A stretch of 10,847 nt of DNA from Saccoglossus kowalevskii (Eukaryota > Hemichordata > Enteropneusta > Harrimaniidae), in NCBI RefSeq assembly GCF_000003605.2, contig NW_003138329.1, positions 82,140 through 92,986 of the forward strand, given 5' to 3'. The notes under the pieces were generated by a model. The model searched no databases. It saw only the letters and a list, made by a program, of their open reading frames with translations, and had not been told where the DNA came from. This document shows, piece by piece, positions 7,501 through 10,847 of this stretch. A program made the position numbers and the translations under genes. Numbering within the stretch: position 1 is the first letter of the stretch; each line of letters starts with the position of its first letter.

Positions 7501-8241
7501 GAAATAAAGATTACCACTTTGTCAGTATTAATGTATCATTGAAAGCACAACATAAATAGAAATTATTAAATCCATATTTTACATACTATTATTTTGAATA
7601 CTTAAATGAAACTGTAATGGGATATAGATGAAGCATGTGGACATAATAAACATGTAAGTCGAACACAAGTCTGATATTGATATAGATTACGAATATCTAG
7701 CATGCCAATTTGTTTTTATTAGGCTTGCCTGTAAGTTTGGGTGTAACAGCCCAACAAATAAATAGTATTCTCAAAAATATATGCCACTCTCACATGGCTG
7801 AATGTTTATGACATCACATACATGCAAATTATATACATGAATCTAATTGTCATGTCAAGACTACTATATATGCTGTTTCTCCCTTTTTTCAAACTAAATG
7901 CATTTCAAAATCATATACTAAAGTTATACTAAATAAGCTTAATGCCTGATATTAATGGTTGATACATATTTATTTTAAAACACAGATCAAACATAAGTCT
8001 TGCACAGACGTATTGGAAATGTATGCTTGCACATTCAATCGAAACCCGTTTTTTTTTTATAAAAGCACCTCGAATCACACTCGTATGACATCCTCAATAA
8101 GTGTACACATCAGTACACCAGTAATTGCCATTAAATTCAAAACACAACCTTTACCTTTGTCGTCATGTATATTCCAATTAAAACGCCTGCAATAATCACG
8201 GACGCCAGAAGTTGTAGTATTGAACGTAGTTTGGTAACCAT
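3803..8241 (-). CDS. NXPE-family (neurexophilin/PC-esterase) membrane protein, five coding exons
   Basis: The gene model joins 8241-8155, 7477-7143, 6990-6445, 6245-6193 and 4524-3803. All introns have GT/AG ends and all phases match (0, 2, 2, 1), giving 580 residues plus stop, close to vertebrate NXPE proteins. Domain order: a short basic cytoplasmic end and hydrophobic anchor (about residues 8-25); an S/T-rich stem (about 53-82); an Ig/filamin-like domain with GRSRNKGGDFFSAR (167-180) and DHGNGTYSV (196-204); a Cys-bearing region (C258, C270, C285, C293); LFDR (320-323); and a PC-esterase domain with the GDS motif (S401) and likely catalytic D541 and H556. From the family this is a type II or luminal glycoprotein of the secretory pathway with possible acyl-transfer or esterase activity on glycans; human NXPE1 has been linked to sialic-acid O-acetylation. 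The substrate here is unknown. It is most likely functional, since no internal stop is present. Which vertebrate member is closest cannot be told. Confidence 0.87.
4525..6192 (-). other. Large intron 4 of the NXPE-like gene
   Basis: This intron is 1668 bases, with donor GTATTT and acceptor AACAG. Because exon 4 and exon 5 phases match and the protein reads through without a gap, no further coding exon is needed. Short open frames occur on both strands (for example 4907-5116 plus and 5045-4863 minus, which overlap). A plus-strand stretch at about 5430-5714 looks mildly coding-like, but none of these is recognised. Confidence 0.7.
6193..6245 (-). CDS. NXPE-like gene, coding exon 4 (53-base mini-exon)
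   Basis: This small exon lies between TTTTAATTTCCAG and the donor GTATTT. It adds RKTDRVVLQGMPMAVTIQ (residues 323-340, first residue split) and links the Ig-like domain to the esterase domain. Vertebrate NXPE proteins have a similar short V.I..-type strand after the LF.R motif. It takes one base to complete the incoming codon and leaves one base (G) for the next exon, so the phases fit both neighbours. Confidence 0.75.
6445..6990 (-). CDS. NXPE-like gene, coding exon 3 (Ig-like domain)
   Basis: The exon starts after TTTGTTGTAG (AG at 6992-6991) and ends TTTGACAG before donor GTAAAA. It encodes residues 142-322, with split codons at 141 and 323. It is the clearest N-terminal family match: GGDFFSAR, a GNGTYSV strand, W210 with AGKARI, then four cysteines spaced like those of vertebrate NXPE proteins in TTCRLINEG, DMCEY, VLVCNKP and NIDCSKL, and finally SLFDR. 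An ATG at 6872 lies inside the domain and is not the start; the frame continues open to the acceptor. Confidence 0.9.
7143..7477 (-). CDS. NXPE-like gene, coding exon 2 (stem region)
   Basis: The exon starts after a pyrimidine-rich tract ending TTATTTAG and ends at ACAAG with donor GTATTG (GT at 7142-7141). It covers residues 30-141. The first half is rich in Ser, Thr, Lys and Asp with possible N-glycosylation sites (NKT at residue 51 and an NRS). The second half has WVDIVDEIEWVNRH and ends TSVFKTR. TS a little before the Ig-like domain is typical of NXPE proteins. An alternative donor, CAG then GTAATT after 7094, looks stronger by consensus but would put exon 3 out of frame. Confidence 0.8.
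7478..8154 (-). other. Intron 1 of the NXPE-like gene
   Basis: This intron is 677 bases, with donor GTAAAG and acceptor TTTAG preceded by a pyrimidine-rich tract. It is AT-rich and nothing else is recognised in it. The open frame at 7959-8195 on the plus strand overlaps coding exon 1 in antisense and is not supported. Confidence 0.65.
8155..8241 (-). CDS. NXPE-like gene, coding exon 1 (signal anchor)
   Basis: The start is the ATG at 8241-8239, five bases inside a strong acceptor (poly-T then AACAG, AG at 8248-8247). This suggests that a 5' UTR intron precedes it. The exon encodes 29 residues: a short end with K4 and R6, a hydrophobic run ILQLLASVIIAGVLIGIY (8-25), then MTTK. This fits a type II signal anchor better than a cleaved signal peptide. 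It ends at AAAG with donor GTAAAG, phase 0, which matches the next exon exactly. No homology supports this exon by itself, because N-termini in this family are poorly conserved. Confidence 0.7.
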
Positions 8242-8246
8242 GATGT

Positions 8247-8989
8247 CTGTTAAAAAAATATATGTTTTTCTGGTAAATTCATTATAATTTTTGTGGTAAA
8301 TTACGTTGTCTGCGCATAGCTATGTAATTAGAAAATGACAACCCACAGGAAAGTACATGACAATTGTTTGATCAGATTCACGACATATATGGCGTGATCT
8401 TGTCAGAATTGAGCGATTTACTCGCGTCTGGTATTCTTATTCCTATTATATTATAATTTAGACTTTAGTCCGTCGTATTTTTGTCGGTGTTATGCTACAA
8501 GAAAAGACTATAATTTGAAAATGGGAAAATCTGGCATATGTTTGCATGGGTTGTGAACGTGTATAGGTTTCATGAGCGGTCGACATTCTTAAACATCATC
8601 TAGAAAGTTGAAATTATGGTACATGGTGTTTAAAAAACTGAAATGATAACACTAGGCATATTCATGTATTAATTGTGTCACATTAATTAACCTAATTTTA
8701 CTCAGATATGAATTGCTGTATGTTATTAATTCGTCTATAGTATGGGCAGACATACTTTCCCCCACCCCATATGTAAATATCATATGTTCAATGACGAATA
8801 ATGATAATTTAGTTGTCGCTCGTTCCCCGTATATACATTATCTTCGCATTTTTGAATAATTGACAATGTGTATCATTGTCGCCAAAAGACGTTTTATTTG
8901 TGTAATTTGTCCTATGAAAAGACAACAATTATTGTAGATTTAAACAAGCCTTCCTAGGATGAGTTTCAAGGAATGTTGCTCATAATGCA
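8247..8989. other. Upstream region of the NXPE-like gene, nothing firm
   Basis: The acceptor at 8248-8247 implies that an untranslated first exon and the promoter lie somewhere to the right on the minus strand, but no convincing donor, TATA box or initiator could be fixed. The stretch is AT-rich with no long frames, RNA genes or transposon domains recognised. Confidence 0.45.
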
Positions 8990-9700
8990 AGTGGAGACAG
9001 AATGTGTAGCATAAAAATCTGTATACCGTGTGCCGTAGAGAGAATGAAAGAATTCAAGAACTTGATCAATTAGTATGGAAGTCTATGAACCTGGACTTTC
9101 CATAAAAAAGAAAGTATTTGTGGAGAATGTGAATGGCCATCATGACATTTGATTGCGATTTTTGCAAGTTATCTGACAATAAAGGACATGCAAGACAGCT
9201 TCCTAAGGGCATTGAAAGAAGAATGAGAAAAGATTCAAAGTTCACTCTGATTCAAAGCATTCGTTTTTGATCAACAACAAGAATTCGTCTGTGCAAAGTG
9301 TCGTATGATACTTGTAATAGGCTTAAATCAGAAGTTTTTGATGTACTGGTGAATAATGATGATTGTACTGATGACTGTCCCAAATCCAGAGTAGCACCAT
9401 TGAAAAGGTCACTATACCACGCATGGAGTTGACGGCTGCCTCTATGCGTATGGATAAGATGATCAAAACAAAGCTTGAGTATGACATAAATGTACTGTGC
9501 TAATGAAACCACTCAAAAACCAAAAGCAAACCGTATCAATCAGATCAGAAATGTCACAATAGCAATATGTGGATACAAGAGCCGATACAGCTTAAGACTC
9601 ATCTAGAGATCTCTGTGTAGATGATACCTTGCGGACAAAGACATTGTTGAACGGTCCTCAATTGTTTTAATAATCAGGAGAAAAATGCCCTAGAGATGAA
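8990..9700 (+). pseudogene. Degenerate Cys-rich coding-like stretch (left part), unknown family
   Basis: I do not recognise the family. Plus-strand segments separated by stops or frame changes read like protein with repeated CxxC pairs: MCSIKICIPCAVERMKEF (about 9001-9060), a CGEC near 9120, CDFCKLSDNKGHARQLPKGI (about 9155-9215), VCAKC (about 9290), then YDTCNRLKSEVFDVL and VAPLKRSLYHAW (about 9305-9425). The pattern suggests a zinc-binding N-terminal region of a larger protein, possibly transposon-derived, now broken. It probably continues into the segment from 9701. Confidence 0.35.
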
Positions 9701-10186
9701 ACCGTGTCTATGGTTGTCCCAGATGATCCGGAGGTCAAAGAACAAGTGCATTCTTTGATTGTCAACAACCAGAGTGGCATGGAGGGGCTGTTATCACACT
9801 GCGAGTTAGATGAAACTTGATTGGTTGGCATGTACAGTGAGTTAAGACTCACACCCGTTACAGAGGAAATAAGAAGAGCAGAAAAAGCAATGATTGCAAA
9901 TGTTCATCATACATCATACTGAAGTCATTTGAGTCTGTTGTACTATTTGTATTCTATTATGATCATACAAGTTGAAAGATGCCTGAAGCGTGCCAGATTA
10001 CCAGGATACCATGAAAGGATTCCCAAGTATCTCAACTTATCTTAGAAGACATTCACAAGTCAGTGGGCATCTAAACAGAAATGCAACGCTGATCAAGCTG
10101 TGAGAAGGATATTGAATAATGTGTGCAAATACTTCAATCAGACAGATAATGTTCTAATATATTGTTTGCTGGTGTTTGGTGTGTAG
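9701..10186 (+). pseudogene. Degenerate reading frame with three internal stops, unknown family
   Basis: One plus-strand frame stays coding-like over about 160 codons and is broken only by a TGA near 9819, a TGA at 9920-9922 and a TAG near 10043, ending at a TAG at 10184-10186. Readable segments include SMVVPDDPEVKEQVHSLIV, GMYSELRLTPVTEEIRRAEK, VERCLKRARLPGYHERIPKY and CNADQAVRRILNNVCKYFNQ. That few stops in a single frame over nearly 500 bases of AT-rich DNA argues for a former gene or transposon ORF. I cannot assign a function. Confidence 0.45.
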
Positions 10187-10303
10187 CGGTTTTCTATGTG
10201 ATACATGTATAATACAGCACAATATGTTTAATCCCCAGTCCGCACATGTGAAATTACAATAACTAGCGAATAACACTGGCTTTCTAATAAATCAATTATG
10301 TCA
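10187..10303. other. AT-rich spacer before the microsatellite
   Basis: No coding or structural signal is seen between the degenerate frame and the TTTA repeat. Confidence 0.4.
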
Positions 10304-10307
10304 ATAT

Positions 10308-10374
<67 letters not shown>

Positions 10375-10395
10375 TTTGTTTATTTATTTATTTAT
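10304..10395. repeat. (TTTA)n microsatellite
   Basis: About 23 nearly perfect TTTA units, with one interruption (TTTG near 10375-10378). The predicted protein made of a repeated YLFI unit in this stretch is only the translation of the repeat. Confidence 0.95.
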
Positions 10396-10475
10396 TATGA
10401 AAAGTACATTATTTGACAGCCATAATGAGCATTTTCCTAATTCTATTTTTACAACACTTTCAGTTTGTAGCAACA

Positions 10476-10655
10476 AATTGTCCTACTAGATTCAAACCAA
10501 GGGAAATTTACTCCTTCCAAAGTATCGTAGTAATGCTGGCCAGCGTCCCATTAAATATACTGGTTCTAAGCTGTGGAACTAGCTCTAAAATAATAAGGTC
10601 ATTACATCAAGGAAATTATTTAAGTTAAATGAATGGAACATTAATTATTATTATT
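10476..10655 (+). mobile_element. Non-LTR retrotransposon (CR1/L2-like) RT C-terminal tail, fragment
   Basis: From 10499 one plus-strand frame gives KGNLLLPKYRSNAGQRPIKY then TGSKLWN before a TAG at 10580-10582. After a second stop (10586-10588), the same frame continues NNKVITSRKLFKLN. This is the pattern of the very end of CR1/L2/Jockey-type reverse transcriptases: a basic P.xR segment, Gxx(S/P)IKYxGxKLWN, and a final S..xFKxxLK helix. A TRF about 20 bases upstream in another frame fits the preceding H.Y.TR-type motif after a frameshift. It is truncated and dead. Confidence 0.65.
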
Positions 10656-10790
10656 AACATTTTGGATTTAATTATTACCCGTGAGAATATTGTGTTATCA
10701 TTGGAAGTGAACCAGGCCGCAGCAATCTCTGATCACTATCCCATTTTCTTTAGTTTGTCAAATCATCATGATAATACATCAATCGTACCA
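10656..10790 (+). mobile_element. Non-LTR retrotransposon (CR1/L2-like) endonuclease C-terminus, fragment
   Basis: The frame from 10662 begins LDLIITRENIVLSLEVNQ and continues to ISDHYPIFFSLS. In CR1/L2/RTE-type elements, LDL.xTR and (S)DHxPxxF close the APE-type endonuclease domain; the histidine at 10734-10736 is in the position of the catalytic SDH residue. The upstream endonuclease is missing, replaced by AT-rich sequence. The frame runs on to a stop at 10818-10820, so downstream linker sequence may also be present. Confidence 0.65.
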
Positions 10791-10847
10791 AAATTACTTA
10801 TCGCAGCTTCAGAACTTTGATAGGATAATTTCGCATCTGATCTACTC

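Noticed and set aside
7959-8195. Plus-strand 78-codon ORF
   Set aside because: Antisense to intron 1 and exon 1 of the NXPE-like gene, no domain.
9252-9852. Two minus-strand ORFs (9512-9252 and 9852-9667)
   Set aside because: Antisense shadows of the degenerate plus-strand coding-like stretch.
10298-10489. Plus-strand ORF with repeated YLFI units
   Set aside because: It is the translation of the TTTA microsatellite, not a gene.
1-10847. CRISPR arrays, bacterial operons, Shine-Dalgarno sites, attachment sites
   Set aside because: No regularly spaced repeats or prokaryotic gene layout; spliced genes and retrotransposons show this is animal DNA.

Overview
This window looks like animal (metazoan) nuclear DNA. 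It is AT-rich and has long non-coding stretches, spliced exons with GT/AG boundaries, LTR and non-LTR retrotransposon debris, and a long TTTA microsatellite. The gene family found (NXPE) is animal-specific, and BEL/Pao elements are also confined to animals. An invertebrate is most likely, but the sequence alone does not fix the phylum.

Left part (1-2223): a decayed BEL/Pao LTR retrotransposon on the minus strand. Its 5' LTR is at 1809-2223 and its 3' LTR at 1-372, the latter cut by the window edge. Each LTR carries a TATA box and an AATAAA signal in the expected order. Inside are a gag start (1768 to about 1580), the N-terminal part of reverse transcriptase lying inverted on the plus strand (about 1341-1578), and an integrase C-terminus plus pol tail (about 1320 to 545). 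The pol tail has a frameshift and an in-frame stop. Most of protease, RT, RNase H and the integrase N-terminus is missing, so the copy cannot be autonomous.

Middle (2224-3786): no intact gene. A plus-strand stretch at about 2226-3010 has coding-like segments broken by stops. It looks like an old pseudogene or transposon relic of unknown family.

Main gene (8246 down to 3787, minus strand): a five-exon gene assembled here from splice sites and matching phases, 580 codons plus stop. It encodes an NXPE-family protein (neurexophilin / PC-esterase) with a signal anchor, an S/T-rich stem, an Ig-like domain with the family motifs, and a C-terminal PC-esterase domain with a GDS serine and a D...H pair. 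A poly(A) signal lies 10 bases after the stop. It is probably a type II membrane or luminal glycoprotein of the secretory pathway. Any 5' UTR exon and the promoter were not located.

Right part (8247-10847): a long non-coding stretch, then a plus-strand Cys-rich degenerate reading frame (about 8990-10186) of unknown family, a TTTA microsatellite (about 10304-10395), and two plus-strand fragments of CR1/L2-type non-LTR retrotransposons. These are an RT C-terminal tail (about 10476-10655) followed directly by an APE-endonuclease C-terminus (about 10656-10790).

Only the NXPE-like gene looks functional. The rest is a transposon graveyard around it.
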